A stretch of DNA of 64,000 nt, from positions 37,863,070-37,927,069 of the forward strand of contig NC_089784.1 of the NCBI RefSeq assembly GCF_040412425.1. The letters are read 5' to 3'. This DNA comes from Macrobrachium rosenbergii. Its lineage: Eukaryota; Arthropoda; Malacostraca; Decapoda; Palaemonidae. A program made the position numbers and the translations under genes. The notes beneath the pieces were generated by a model. It saw only the letters and a list, made by a program, of their open reading frames with translations. It had not been told where the DNA came from and did no database searches. Positions 11,383 through 23,111 of this stretch are shown here, piece after piece (position 1 is the stretch's first letter; every line of letters begins with the position of its first letter).

Positions 11383-11417
11383 CCAGAAGACGACCAACGG
11401 GCTGGTCGAAACATGTC
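11383..11417 (+). ncRNA. Hammerhead-ribozyme-like motif in Penelope-like copy 2
   Basis: The order CAGAAGA, then a helix GACCA/TGGTC closed by ACGGGC, then GAAAC-AT-GTC matches the layout of minimal-stem-III hammerhead motifs known from Penelope-like elements (CUGANGA, stem II, GAAA, short stem III, NUH). The core CUGANGA has A in place of U and there is an extra C before stem II, so activity is doubtful. The call rests on layout and on sitting in a Penelope-like element. Confidence 0.35.
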
Positions 11418-11715
11418 GACGAGAAACTCCAAAAGAAACACCGAAGTATCCAGAATCCATCTTCTGGGAAAGAGGACAGAAAAAACTCTGAAAGGATCTG
11501 CTGGTAAGTTTACCGGTCTAGCACATCAGTTTTAATACACTGCACTTTTACATTTCTCTTTGCCAAGATATGAACATTGTCTAGTTGTTGACCAGTATTA
11601 GCGTGCAAGAGAAGCAAGACAAAAAAAAATTGAGAAGACAATATAAGATTAATTTCGCACGATGCAGCCATCAATTTTAAGAAGGCATGCTTAAGAGAGG
11701 GTCTACTTACTTCCA

Positions 11716-11752
11716 ATAATAATAATAAATATTATTATTATTATTATTATTT
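11716..11752. repeat. AAT/ATT microsatellite
   Basis: Short AATAAT run turning into ATTATT, forming a small palindromic tract at the right border of the Penelope pair, near the point where block A homology to block B resumes (11,760). Confidence 0.9.
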
Positions 11753-12179
11753 AGATTTGTTGGATCGATAATGTGGACTTGTCCTAGGTCTTCTGAATAA
11801 CTGCAGTGTAAGGATATAGACTCAACACTTTAGTCTATTACATGGCATCTCTGAAGAGAAAATTTAAGTAAAAATATGTCCATTACGGTAAAAGTACTGG
11901 GAGTCGTTTTGGTAGTCAGGAACATTACGAAAACATCTTTTCAGCTTGATTTATCTGTCATTATTTACAAAAGACTACCATTTGTATTGTTGCTTAGAAA
12001 AATTTTATTCTGGAAATAAAAGAATTTTCTAGCAAAATGTACCAGTCCTATTTTCGTACTGAAAATCCTATTTAAGTAGGACGCCTAAGTAAAAGATTGA
12101 TAATTCTCTTTCGACTTCGAAGTTGCTTAAAAATCTGTTCTATGAAACACGCACATTTGCAAATGAAAAAAGTCAAAGA

Positions 12180-12281
12180 ATAAACAGATGAAGTTATAAT
12201 TATATGTAGGGTAAAAAAAAATTACAGCGAATAAACAGATGAAGTTATAATTATATGTAGGGTAAAAAAAATTTACAGCGA
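12180..12281 (+). repeat. Tandem duplication, 51-bp unit x2
   Basis: Copy 1 is 12,180-12,230 and copy 2 is 12,231-12,281; they are nearly identical (ATAAACAGATGAAGTTATAA... ending TTACAGCGA). Block B has a single unit at the aligned place (about 19,550-19,605), so the doubling occurred in A after the block duplication. Confidence 0.93.
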
Positions 12282-12384
12282 ACTGAATACCAAGTTAAAA
12301 AAGACGAGATAGCCACTGCACAGCCACTTATGAAAATTTCTGATGAATATCGTGAATTTATACATTTATACATGATAAACAAAT

Positions 12385-12468
12385 ATGAAGACTTTTCATA
12401 AATGCACTCGGGTTCACCGGTGCTACATGAAGACTATTCTTAAATGCACTCGGGTTCACCGGTGCTAC
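12385..12468 (+). repeat. Tandem duplication, 42-bp unit x2
   Basis: Two adjacent copies (12,385-12,426; 12,427-12,468) containing AATGCACTCGGGTTCACCGG. The aligned block B region (about 19,385-19,415) has one unit. Confidence 0.93.
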
Positions 12469-12590
12469 AATAATTTTTTGAACGTCGGTACCAAGGAATA
12501 AAATTGGGAAAAATAATTTTGTTTTTATTATACGTTGTAAAATAAAGAGGTACAAAAATGCTGTGAGACCATCAATAACGACAAATATAT

Positions 12591-12595
<5 letters not shown>

Positions 12596-12655
<60 letters not shown>
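12596..12655. repeat. (GA)n microsatellite
   Basis: About 30 GA units in block A. At the aligned place block B has only a very short CTCTCTCT run (about 19,232), so the array expanded on one side only. Confidence 0.97.
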
Positions 12656-12658
<3 letters not shown>

Positions 12659-13700
12659 TTAATATGATAAATGGTATTAAATGATACTTCAGTTAATGTT
12701 TAATCTCATTTTCCGCTAATGCTACTGAGAAGAACATAGATATACATTCACCCTCCTATTATGCCCATTACATCTTTGGGTGCTGTAATCAAAGGTTCTG
12801 AATGGAATATAAGAACGAGTGTTACATTATCATATTGTTGGTCAGAAAGGAATTACGCAACCCCTTTTTTTCTTTTTCAATTTCGGACAACTGCATTTTA
12901 CTCTCAGATTTTGCAGGACGGGTTCTTAGTATTTCCAGAAGTCATTGTTTTTCTATTTTTTTCTCTATTAGTGACCACCTTAGGAGCAATAATAATACGT
13001 AGAATCATGAAGAAGAAAAAATGTCAAAAACCTATGCTGCTGTGTTCTAATTAAACTAGTAACTGAACGCTTATCGCAATTTAAGTTTTTTCTTTGGCTA
13101 ATGAATGGAAAGGTAAATCCTATGGGATTATCTACCAGCATAAAATCCGAAACGCATGAAACCTTAAAAGCAGAGAAATCTTGAGAGTATTTACTTGCAA
13201 GCCCCGGTTAAAAGGGCGGGATTGAGCGTGATGTCAAAGCCCAAAACTTTAAAAAGAAGGCGTTACAGACACTTGCGACAAACCTTAGAGTCAAGTGGAA
13301 GTGAGTCATACATAGCTCCATATGCCAACCGAATAATGGATACCGTTGCCCGAATTTCATAAAGGTTACCTTTTTGCAGGTCATGTTTTCCTTGACTGTT
13401 GTTTTGTGGTTCATCAGCCTTCGTATATACCGAGATAGTACGATGTCTCACTCTGGTACCCGAGTCAAAACATTCTGTGCTATTATCATTATTATTGTTA
13501 TGTTATTATTATGATTATTAAGTACCATAACCCGACCATTGATTGGGATGTGGGTGGGTGGGAGCCGGTTTCCGAATTGCTTCAATCCAGGAACTGGGTT
13601 CCAGGTTAATGTCAGTAAGATTCTGTCTCTAGTCCTGTGACTGCGTCTCTTCTACACTCGTGCCTTTGTATCTCTCATTCGATTTCTCTACGAAGGCACG

Positions 13701-13704
<4 letters not shown>

Positions 13705-13751
<47 letters not shown>
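13705..13751. repeat. (CT)n microsatellite, counterpart of 17,628-17,692
   Basis: CT array in block A with inverted-homologous flanks around the GA array at 17,628-17,692 in block B, so it predates the duplication. Confidence 0.97.
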
Positions 13752-13753
<2 letters not shown>

Positions 13754-14204
13754 ACATTTTAGTATGGCCTCAACCGTTTTCATTTATAAAGTGTACATGC
13801 AAATTTTCCTTCAGTCCATCTGCAGAAAACATTCGGAGGCTTTTATGTAAAAGCTTATGGCGAGGTTATGCAAATTAAGGTTCCGTTCACTCTTCACCAA
13901 GGCCCCCTACCCCCGGAAGAGATACCTTTCCCTCCCCATAGACTCACGGTCAAGATGACTTAGGACAATCACCCTTGATAATAACAAGCATTACCGTTAT
14001 GACCCCAAATGATAATGGCGATAGAGAAGTACCTTGTTTGCATGAATTACCTTCCTGACAACAAAGGATTCTCACTATCACTAACATTTGCCTGCATTAA
14101 GGTCTGGGATCCGGGGAGAGATCCCTAGTATCTGGTTTCATTACATGAAGTCAAGTTACGACAACATTTCAACAAAAGAGGCCCTTCCTCTCTTTCTCTT
14201 CCTG

Positions 14205-14346
<142 letters not shown>

Positions 14347-14350
14347 TGTT

Positions 14351-14430
14351 GTTTAATATTAAATTCACGCTACTTCAGGGAATATCGCCGATGGGGATAT
14401 TCCCAAAGTAACGTGAATTTTATATTAAAC
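14351..14430. repeat. 80-nt near-perfect hairpin between AT arrays
   Basis: The left arm from GTTTAATATTAAATTCACG pairs with the right arm ending CGTGAATTTTATATTAAAC. About 35 of 38 positions pair, with a loop of only a few bases (about GCCGATGGGG). The size resembles a microRNA precursor, but a MITE remnant or foldback is equally possible. A 20-bp direct repeat (GATTGTATATAAATCACATT x2) follows at 14,444-14,483. Confidence 0.8.
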
Positions 14431-14490
14431 ATTTGTACTTCATGATTGTATATAAATCACATTGATTGTATATAAATCACATTGTGATAA

Positions 14491-15015
<525 letters not shown>

Positions 15016-15217
15016 TGTGTATGTGTGTCCCTCCCCTCCCTTTCCCTTCCCCATACCCTCTCACTCCCCTTCCCTTCCCTCTCCAGTCCCCTCCCACTTA
15101 CCTCCCTCCCCTACCCTCACCTTCCCCGTTCCCTCACCACTCCCCTCCCCTTCTCTCCCTTTCCCCTCCCCTCCGCCTTCCTCCTCCCCTCTCCTCCCAC
15201 TTCTTCCTCCCCCTTAT
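15016..15217. repeat. C-rich polypyrimidine tract
   Basis: About 200 bp consisting almost only of C and T on the plus strand (CCCTCCCCTCCC type), hence a G-rich purine strand with many GGG/GGGG runs on the minus strand. Such tracts can in principle adopt triplex or G-quadruplex structure. The proline/serine-rich open frames that cross it are composition artefacts. Confidence 0.9.
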
Positions 15218-15528
15218 TTTAATAACTGTCCAGATATTTTCAACATTAAGTGACCCAACAGTATATAATAAAGGACTTTTGGCTGAGCTTTGCTATTTTG
15301 TTTTGACGTGGACAAAGTGGGTAATTCTAGAACGAGAGAAGTCACTACTGGTGATGGTCCGGAACTGTCAATGGCATCAGCATTGGTTCTAAAACCCATC
15401 AGCAGCTGCTCTCCTGTACCTACACCAAGATATGGTCAGTTGTTTGTATATGACCAGAAGGTAAACGACGCTGGTGCTGCCCGTAGACTTTTGCTGACTA
15501 TTATTAGTTGGGTTAATTTAGCTGTGGT

Positions 15529-15588
15529 TATGGGTATGGTTATGGTATGGACACGGTATGGATATGAGTATGGGTATGGTTAAGGATT

Positions 15589-15634
<46 letters not shown>

Positions 15635-15926
15635 ACGGGTATGGTATGGGAATGGTATGGTATGGGTATTAATATGGGTATGGATATGGAATGGATATGG
15701 GTGTAGGTACAGGTACGGGTATGGTAAGGATATGGGTATGGGTATAGGTATTGGTATGGTACAGATATGGATACGGGTATGGTATGGATATGGGTATTGT
15801 ATAGGTATGGGTAGGGTATGGGTATGGTACAGATATGGGTATGGGTATGGAATTGGAATGGGAATGGGTATGGGTATGGATATGGGTATGGTACAGATAT
15901 GGGTATGGGTATGGTACGGATATGGA
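15529..15926 (+). repeat. TATGGG minisatellite
   Basis: About 400 bp of hexamer TATGGG (GGGTAT) repeats, perfect at 15,590-15,632 and degenerate elsewhere with TACGGG, TATGGA and TATGG variants. It lies close to the midpoint of the A/B inverted repeat. Open frames here (repeated Met-Gly) are artefacts. It is not the arthropod telomere repeat TTAGG. Confidence 0.95.
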
Positions 15927-15929
15927 AGC

Positions 15930-17029
15930 TAGCAAACGCGAGCGATAGCGAGCATCTGCTCATAACTATTTATTCACAAAAGTAATTCACAACTCATTAA
16001 CACAATTTCAAATGAAGCAACAACGCTGAATAGGATTAACTAATCATATCTCACCATGAATGATCATGCAAGAAAACAGGAATAAAAGAAACACACACAA
16101 AAGAGACAAAAAAAAGAAAATAATATCGATACTAAAAGAAAAAGAAAAAAACAAGAACTCAAAATAACGAATGCAAACACGTCAATAAGGAACAATGATA
16201 CGAATGGAACAGAACACTCAATAATTCACCTCAGAAGGTGAAATAATTGTAAAGGGAATAAAAATCAGCAAAAGACAATGAAATCCAGGAAGGTAATGAA
16301 AGCTAACCGTATTCATACACTAAGGAATTACTCTGTAAGAAAGTATTGGACACTGTTTTTTAACAAAATAATACCATTTCAGAATTGACAGAATCATGAA
16401 AAGGGAAATATTACACAACACTGATTTTTAACAAAAAAACATTTCAGAACTGACAAAATCACGAAAAGGGAAATATTACACACAGCCTGGTATCACTAAT
16501 AGCAGCGAGACTGGGAATAGTTACGTTAAGCAATGCCGTCTGGCTCTTTAAACTCCATGTATATAAGCAAAGCAATTTCTTGGGAATAATTAGTACTCTG
16601 CTGTTTGAACAGACAACAAGCAAACAATCTGGTCATCTGTTACTATTCAGTTTTTTTTTTTTTTTTTTAAGTTAGTGTTAATATGCTTGACAGTGTTGTT
16701 CTTTATGTTAATTCCATATTTAATTACTAGCCATTTTGCTTTTATGTTAAATTTTAAGCTCACTGCTGTACCCAGTGCTTTTAAAAGAATTAGTTACTAT
16801 TCTGCTCCATATTAGTCTTACTCCTTATGCATGGATTTTCATTTTCTCGGTTTTTAGCCCTGGTGGCGGGATTTGTAATTTCGGAACGTTGCTAGTGAAA
16901 ATAAATTTATGACTAGAAATGCTGATTTGTTGGCTTATTATTCTTAACGTTACAAACAAACATATATGTGAAAATAAATTTATGACTAGAAATGCTATAA
17001 GTTTCTGTACCCTCTTGGGGAGGGTGAAG
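15930..17029. other. Unassigned spacer sequence with a short tandem duplication
   Basis: AT-rich sequence without a recognisable gene. Positions 16,351-16,418 and 16,419-16,483 are a tandem duplication (CACTG..TTTTTAACAAAA... ending GGGAAATATTACACA). A direct repeat TGAAAATAAATTTATGACTA occurs at about 16,896 and 16,970. Confidence 0.6.
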
Positions 17030-17226
17030 CTTCTTTTGCTGAAATGACGTCATAAGCTTCTTTTTGTTGAAATGACGTCATAATCTTGATTTTATGCACC
17101 CCCTCCTCTTGGGAGGTGAAGCTTCTTTTGTTGAAATGACGTCATAACTTGACTTTATGCTTCACCCTCCCTCTTGGGAGGGGAAATGACGTCAAGACTT
17201 TTATGCTTTACTGAAAAATTACGTCA
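17030..17226 (+). promoter_or_regulatory. Cluster of CRE-like TGACGTCA palindromes in a local repeat
   Basis: Perfect TGACGTCA octamers lie at 17,045, 17,073, 17,137 and 17,187, with a one-off TTACGTCA at 17,219. They sit in a locally duplicated unit (GAAGCTTCTTTTGYTGAAATGACGTCATAA). The octamer is the consensus for CREB/ATF bZIP factors. The aligned part of block A (about 14,150-14,190) and of block C (about 41,845) have only degraded versions. Repetition by tandem duplication explains the cluster; regulatory use is unproven. Confidence 0.4.
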
Positions 17227-17625
17227 TAACTTGACTTTGTGGTGTGAAACCAGCTATTCGCGATCTCTCCTGGATCTCAGATCTTAATGCAGTCAAATAT
17301 CAGGGATAATGAGAATCCTAAGTTGTCAGGAAGGTAAATCACACGAACAAGGCGCTTCACTATCGTTATTATCATTCGTGGCAATAACAGTAATGCCCCT
17401 AAATGTTAAGGGGGAGATTCGGAAGTTATGTAAACCAGGGGGGTGCAGGGAGGGTAAGGTATCACTTCTGGGGAGGGGGGTGAGGAATGAAAGGAACGTC
17501 AATTTGCATAACCTCAACATAAACTCTGACATAAAAGCGGCCGAATGTTTGCTGCAGATGGACTGTAGGAAAATTTATATGTACACTTTATAAATGAAAA
17601 CGCGCGAGGTCATACTAAAGTGTCC

Positions 17626-17627
<2 letters not shown>

Positions 17628-17692
<65 letters not shown>
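17628..17692. repeat. (GA)n microsatellite, counterpart of 13,705-13,751
   Basis: About 32 GA units, the inverted partner of the CT array in block A; flanking sequence matches on both sides. Confidence 0.97.
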
Positions 17693-17693
<1 letters not shown>

Positions 17694-20072
17694 CACGAAT
17701 ATAGCACAGAGATGCAGTCACAGGAGGGACGAGAGATGCCAAAGAGTGAGAGACAGAATCTTACTGACGAACTTAGAACCCAATTCTTGGATTGAAGCAA
17801 AGAGACAAAAATAGTGAGAGTTCATTCACTTCCATGTCTGCTTAGTATACAATCCGTAACCTGCTCTCCTCACCTTCAATTAGAAAAAAAAAGAAATAAA
17901 ATCCTTCTTTAGCCTCTCAGTTATCTCAGGATTTATGCTGCAAATGAATTACCCAGAAGAAAGAGAATGAGGTATTTCACTTACATTTTTACCTCTTGTG
18001 GGTCACAAACACACCATAGTTTTTCTTTAAAAATGCGGATACTGCAGTATTTTGACCACAAAAACCAAACATTAAAGTAAAATTGCTATATATATCAGAT
18101 TGCTGAAAGAATAACATTATGATTACTATTATCAATGATCCTGATAAAGCCATAAAAGAAATTCACTCGCAAGGACATCCTGTGAAAAAAGAAAAGTAGG
18201 CAATGGAACAGAGCAACATACAGATGAAAATAAAAGGTAAAGTCAACGGACATTTTTCTAAAATTGGGACATCAATATGAACACCCAAAACACGACCAAA
18301 AACTCAGTTCCATAGTTCCGCAATTACTAGCTAGTTTAGTCAGTGATAGGGGCTATGCTGCCTAATGACAGCAATAATAATAACTGCACAGAAGGTATTT
18401 GCTCAGGTACTGGAAAGTGAGGCATCGTACTAACTCGACACTAGGCAAAAGCTAATGAAGTTCAAGACAACTTTCAGGCAATACGAGAATAAAATAAATA
18501 TCTGCATAGAGGTAATCGTTAAGGTATTCTGACAGCGTTATTTCTTACTCTGTTGCAGCATGGATCTAATTATGACCCACTTCCATTTGACTGCTAAGGT
18601 TTATTGCAAGAGTCAATAAGATTTATTTTTCAAAGTCTGGCAGTTGACCTTATGCTCAGCCCCGCCCTTTTATCCGGTAATGGAACTGGAATGTGAGTAT
18701 ATACTCTGACTTCTATCCCTTGGAGGTTTCAAGCATTCGGTTGCTAGTTTGATTAGAACTCATAAGTTTTTTACTTTTTTTCCTTTACATAAATCCGACC
18801 GTATTATTATTATTGCGACTAAGGTGGTCCTTAAAAGAAAAAAAAGAAAAAAAGCAATGACTACTGAAAACTCTAAAGAACCCACCCCGCAATTGCCCAA
18901 AGGGTCAATGATTTAATTTCCGTAACTATTGTTCATCTCGGCGGAGTTTCCACTTCGAAAGCCGAGAGTAAAATGCAGTTTTACGAAATTAAATAATAAA
19001 AAAAGAAAATGTTGAATAATTTCTTTCTGGCCAAAAGTATGCAAATGTTACGCACGTTCTTTTATTCCATTCACAGCCTTTGATTACAAAGTCCAACAAT
19101 GTAATGGACATAATATCAAGTGTGAATGTACACCTTAGTTCTGCTCAGTAGCATCAAAGGAAAATGGTATTAAACATCAACTAAGTATCATTTAATTTCA
19201 AACCATCTTATTCAAATTTTCCTCGTAGTTCTTCACTCTCTCTCCGATTATATAAGTCTTTTCTATTACCTTTATTTAAGCTCTTTATTTCACAATTCAT
19301 GTTAAAGAGTAAAATCATTTTTACTTAACTGTATTCTTCCAATGTGATACTGAGTTTCTAAAAATTATTTCATCTTAGGTGAACCTGTACACATGCAAGA
19401 ATAGTCTTCATATCTGTTTATCATTTATAAATTCACCAGTGAACTACATCATCTCTTGAGGGATATTCATCACAAATTTTTAAATGAAGCGGAGTCCTTG
19501 GACTGTGCATTGTTTGTCTCGTCTTTTCACCTCGGTATCAAGTTCGCTTTAAATTTTCGTTTCATCCCAACATTTAATTATAACTTCATCTGTCTATGCT
19601 TTCACTTCTTTTGCAATTGCAAAGGTGCGTTTTTTTTTTCATAAGACTGGTTCTTTCACAGCTTTAAAGTCGAAAAATAACTGCGAAAATTATCATTCCT
19701 TTTCTTAGGCGTCCTCACTACCAGAAACGACTCCCAATTCTTGTACCGTAAATGAGTAGATTTCTCATACTATTTTCTCTGTAGGTATGTCATGTGACAG
19801 AATGGTCAACTTCAGTCCAAATTATTCAGGGGTATAAGGTTAAATACAGTTGTAATTTACTTAAGAAATAAAATCGGATCATTATATTTCAAGGTTACGA
19901 TGGATTACACTATGATGACAAAATTTTTCATAATTTTATTACTATCACAATAATTTCAAAGAATGTTTGTCATTATCGACGGTGGCAGAAATCTTTTAAT
20001 AGGCTGCTTATTTTACTAATCATAACGTTTCAATTGATTCTACAACATACGCGTCCAAAACACCTAACAAAG

Positions 20073-20075
<3 letters not shown>

Positions 20076-20140
<65 letters not shown>
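20076..20140. repeat. (CT)n microsatellite, counterpart of 6,743-6,808
   Basis: CT array within block B. The length is nearly the same as its inverted partner in block A. Confidence 0.97.
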
Positions 20141-20144
<4 letters not shown>

Positions 20145-21461
20145 CACGCACGCATTCAAATTATCATATAAATCTTATTTTAGGTCGAATGTGCCTTCAT
20201 TTGTCGAGGACTGATTTAGAAAGAGCGGCTTGTGCTCATCCTGATGCACTTTGATATTCCGAAGGGAAATCGGATCAGATCAGGAGAACGCTGTTCTCAT
20301 CTGATACCTCAGAATAAAAGTAAAATGTGCAAATATTCCAAACAGCACTGGAATTAGAATTGGACAAATATCCCTTACATATACATTTTAAAAGTGGAAG
20401 GCAAGAACACAACGAAATATTCCAAAAACAAGTGGCATTAGACTCAGGCAAACGTTGCTTTCATGTTTACTGATGAAAGCGAAAAAGATGAAAAAGGATC
20501 CATTGCTTCTTTGGGGTCCAGACCGGTCCGATATTCTTTTCTCCTTCTTTCCCTTGTCCTGCTCGGGTCTGGTGTACATGAGACTATCTGGTCCCTAAGA
20601 CCACTGTCCTTTCCACAAAAAGCATAAAAAAAAGAGGACTGAGTAAGAATACAAGAAATTATGAGATCTGCCATAAAGCGAACAAGACGAAGCCATTAGG
20701 AATAATGGGGAAGATGCCTCACATCATCGGTGTTTCTCATACAAAGAGATTCAAGACTTTTTCAAGGAAATATTTTTTGCATGTACGAAAGAAAACCTCG
20801 ATTAATGCTCCTTCCTTCCTTCACCATTTTGGCAAGTACGTTGGAGCTGCCAAGTCAAGCGGATGTCCAAATCGAATCTGATGAACAAAAAATCAAATCA
20901 CGAAAACTGACGGCTGTGAAAACCAGCAGATATTATTATTTTTCTAAATAATCGATGTCATTTCAAACAATTTCACTTACGAAACTTAAATAAAAACTTT
21001 GTATATCAATTACTCTGATAATTACTAACGTTAGCTACCTATATACTTCTATTAATTATAACTACTTCATTAAGCCGCAATTAGCATCTTCCCTAAGGCA
21101 GGAAGAAGACCAGTAGGTGGAGCCTCAAGGAGACTCCAATGAAAAGAGTACCAGCAGTCTGTGTCCACTGGATGCTGAACAGACACTATAGGTCGCTGCT
21201 AGAGACAATGGGTTACAACGTGGCACCATTCTATTCATCGCGTATTAATAAATAAAAAGGATAACTCGGCCTTCTGAAAGAGATTCATTTATCGAGTGAT
21301 AGAAAGTCTAATGAACATCTCATTAGCTGATTAGAAGCACTCAGTAACTCATCAAGTAATAATAAGAAAATGAGCAAATAATTGCACCAAATTATACAAT
21401 ATCATATTTGCTTATCATATCTGTATCACGGTTTTTCCTTGAAACTGCATTTATATATATG

Positions 21462-21467
<6 letters not shown>

Positions 21468-21530
<63 letters not shown>

Positions 21531-21560
21531 TATCTAGTATATATATATATACATATATAA

Positions 21561-21629
<69 letters not shown>
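21468..21629. repeat. (AT)n arrays, interrupted
   Basis: Two AT arrays separated by about 45 bp. They start where block B departs from A and C, so they open a B-specific insertion of about 1.7 kb that ends at the AT arrays of 22,870-23,109. Confidence 0.95.
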
Positions 21630-21634
<5 letters not shown>

Positions 21635-21689
21635 ATTCCCTTATATAAGTATTTTTATATATAAAATCTATTGGAGACAAGAATATATA

Positions 21690-22450
21690 TATACAGTAGA
21701 ACGGGACAAATGTCGAATGCTTTATTTTTACACATTAATAATTTTAATCATATGATTCACTGGGAGGATAAAAGTTGTTTTATACTGTAACAATATAACT
21801 AGAAATGCTATTGGATCTGCTTTTTATTAAATGTCACAGTGACTTACTGAATGTTCCAGGTGCATGAAAACTTGAAGATTGTTTTTTTAATCACCTAGCT
21901 GTTCTAAACCTACTATACTAGTTTTAAGGACTTGGAGACAAGAATTTTTTCAGCTTTTATGTTTACTTCGTTAAATAGTGTTTTTAGAACTGGACAAAAT
22001 GTCGAACACGAAAACGCTTTATTTTTAAACATTAATAATTTTAATCATATTGTTCACGCGATTTAGTGACAAATATATTTACATTGTTTTATACTGTAAC
22101 AATATAACTCACAGAAATTTTATTGGATCTAATTTGTCATTTTTAATATCACAGTGACTTACTGAATGTTTAGCCAGGCTTGGGATTGAATTACCTCAGT
22201 TTTTCAAACTAGATGAACTCAATACGCACTTTGATTAATAGAGCCTTGTTAAAGAGAACTTTGTCCCAAGGTTGAAAAGTTTCTTTTAATCACCTGTTGA
22301 GCTGTTCTATAAGCATTGTTTCCCTCGTCAGTTTCTAGTTTTGTTTTCTGTAACCGGATCTTGGATATTTGTGTCTGACATTTTTTCAGCTTTTATTGTT
22401 CATTTGTTCGCACTTGGTCTGTTAGATATTCTCGGTGTTTTTAGCACAGT
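21690..22450 (+). repeat. Diverged tandem duplication (~290-bp unit) inside a block-B-specific insertion
   Basis: 21,696-21,985 and 21,986-22,430 share, in order, TTTAAxCATTAATAATTTTAATCATAT-type sequence, TTTTATACTGTAACAATATAAC, CACAGTGACTTACTGAATGTT, TTTTAATCACCT and TTTTTTCAGCTTTTAT. The second copy carries extra sequence. The bounding AT arrays and absence from blocks A and C suggest an inserted repeat of unknown family. No coding frame is evident. Confidence 0.7.
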
Positions 22451-22867
22451 TTAGCCTCAGGAAACTGACCTGGATTTTCGTTGAAATTTTGTTCAAACAG
22501 ACTGACCTTTTTAATTTCAGAGTCGCTTAAAAAGATGAAGCCGGAATTGAACAACAACTCCGTCTTTTATTTTTTTCATAGTGTTAGGCCTTGGCTGAAC
22601 ATATTTGTTTACATTTCACTATAGTTTTATTTTCATATTTTTAGTGTTTGTGTTTTTAATTTTTCGTTATTTTATCTCACCCTTTTAGTTTGTATTTATT
22701 GTTCATTTTATATTTCGTTAGTATTTTTGCTGAAGATTTATTATACAATTCATTTTATTGTATTTTATTGATTCTCATCCTTGTCGGTTTTTTCATATGA
22801 TGAGGTTTTATATATTGTATATAAAGAATGTTCTTCCTGGTCTTGGCATATTATTTATCATTATAAG

Positions 22868-22869
<2 letters not shown>

Positions 22870-22907
<38 letters not shown>

Positions 22908-22910
22908 TAA

Positions 22911-22973
<63 letters not shown>

Positions 22974-23020
22974 ATATTCTATATATATCTATACATATAT
23001 GTATATCTATATCTATACAG

Positions 23021-23109
<89 letters not shown>
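22870..23109. repeat. (AT)n arrays with short interruptions
   Basis: About 240 bp of AT dinucleotides broken by TATTATAATATATTC and CATATATGTATAT pieces. It closes the block-B-specific insertion; block homology resumes near 23,190. Confidence 0.95.

Positions 23110-23111
<2 letters not shown>

Larger units (their letters stand above)
10379..11700 (+). mobile_element. Penelope-like retroelement copy 2 (endonuclease deleted), head-to-head with copy 1
   Basis: Begins with the terminal motif CTTGTTGAAAAAGATGGCTG at 10,380, shared with copy 1. It then has a short N-terminal stretch (10,430-10,520) and a reverse transcriptase segment (10,530-11,115), and jumps to the sequence following the endonuclease (TGAAYGAACCAATCAGGAGC at 11,138 equals the reverse complement near 9,440). 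The 3' non-coding part ends in AATTTCGCACGATGCAGCCA, an inverted version of the terminal motif. The two copies meet at about 10,378 in opposite orientation. Confidence 0.68.
2330..14200 (-). repeat. Large duplicated block A (inverted arm of a giant inverted repeat)
   Basis: Read on the minus strand, this block is collinear with block B (about 17,110-25,650) and partly with block C. Paired landmarks are 12,660-13,200 with 18,690-19,200, 11,760-12,500 with 19,300-19,860, 6,400-6,720 with 20,190-20,400, 5,870-6,090 with 20,650-20,910, 5,160-5,530 with 21,070-21,400, 4,500-4,700 with 23,390-23,640, and 2,780-3,215 with 25,090-25,560. Similarity is obvious by eye but clearly imperfect, with many indels, so the duplication is old. 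About 4.5 kb (7,260-11,755) is transposon sequence absent from B and C and must have been inserted afterwards. Most remaining sequence is non-coding; one decayed coding-like stretch is listed separately. Confidence 0.85.

Noticed and set aside
12761..13054. 97-codon plus-strand frame with a hydrophobic segment
   Set aside because: The homologous stretch of block B (18,805-19,100, inverted) does not keep the frame open, so it is a chance ORF in AT-rich DNA.
15529..15926. TATGGG array as a telomere repeat or a Met-Gly-rich protein
   Set aside because: Arthropod telomeres are typically TTAGG; the array is internal and degenerate, and the peptide is just the hexamer translated.
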